Below, one piece after another: positions 63,720 to 64,000 of a DNA stretch of 64,000 nucleotides. A program made the position numbers and the translations under genes. Source of the stretch: Prionace glauca (Eukaryota > Chordata > Chondrichthyes > Carcharhiniformes > Carcharhinidae); assembly GCA_037974335.1 (NCBI GenBank), contig CM075760.1, positions 22,305,538 to 22,369,537 of the forward strand. Reading direction: 5' to 3'. Under the pieces are notes generated by a model that saw nothing but the letters and a program-made list of their open reading frames with translations, ran no database searches and was not told where the DNA came from. Position 1 is the stretch's first letter. Each line of letters starts with the position of its first letter.

Positions 63720-64000
63720 AATATTTCATTTTATTCCGTTTTAATGAAGGACAGGGAGAGACACAAAAAGGATGCTGGGACACTGATATAGATGAACCTT
63801 AAAATTCTCCCATTCTCGAGAATCCTTCAAAACTTCATCCCATGAAGGAGATATCGAATTTATTTTCCAAAGTTTCTGTGAAATCTAATTCCATCACCCT
63901 TCCAAGCTGTTCATTCCAGTTCATCACAACTCTGGTGTAAAAGTAAACACTTACCTTTCTGTCTCGCTGCTCAATAAAATAAATTTGTGCCCATTGGTTG
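63720..64000. other. Window end, no gene recognised
   Basis: Possible diverged minus-strand LINE words (TTCATTCCAGTTCATCACAA near 63912), but not enough to call. Confidence 0.4.

Noticed and set aside
63177-63802. Cys/Val-rich and Thr/His-rich frames
   Set aside because: Translations of a CA/TG microsatellite.

Overview
The window looks like germline DNA of an elasmobranch, most likely a shark. It opens on the two transmembrane exons of an immunoglobulin mu-type heavy chain. It carries two-exon GPR139-like class A receptor genes, several CR1-clade LINE families, Penelope-like element pieces and many copies of a tRNA-headed SINE of the kind described from elasmobranchs. Species cannot be told from the sequence. 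Most of the 64 kb is repeat-derived, and most long open frames are LINE proteins or shadows of genes.

Layout. 0-0.8 kb: 3' end of an IgM-type gene (M1, M2, 3' UTR). 0.9-1.3 kb: broken GPR139-like exon. 3.7-8.0 kb: two SINEs in opposite orientation around a CR1 LINE whose 5' half is inverted. 8.2-12.3 kb: an intact two-exon GPR139-like gene on the minus strand; exon 1 is only 70 nt, and its intron holds a CR1 copy starting about 27 bp from the splice donor. 13.6-18 kb: LINE fragments. 16.1-26.3 kb: a loose tRNA cluster (Thr, Leu x2, Val, Glu, Asn x2, Gly, a Gln pseudogene without an anticodon, an Arg-like relic) with tandemly copied flanks. 27.4-28.2 and 33.4-33.8 kb: CpG-rich promoter-like islands. 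28-37.7 kb: nested SINEs, LINEs and Penelope-like pieces plus a 52-bp minisatellite. 37.7-39.8 kb: C-rich and 52-bp tandem repeats. 39.9-51.2 kb: a large diverged inverted duplication with one intact GPR139-like exon 2 in each arm; the plus-strand copy has a recognisable exon 1 in the spacer. 52.6-60.6 kb: an old CR1 split by a young, apparently intact CR1 (ORF1 299 aa, ORF2 966 aa) whose 5' UTR is built of about 4.8 near-identical 198/199-bp monomers. 62-63 kb: 84-bp minisatellite, then a CA tract.

The host genes with support are the IgM membrane exons, receptors that would act at the cell surface, and tRNA genes. The receptors and tRNAs both show local duplication followed by decay of some copies. 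The mobile elements give a readable relative chronology, because one arm of the inverted duplication keeps the empty site for insertions in the other arm. All calls come from reading the sequence alone; family names rest on motif recognition, not on a search.
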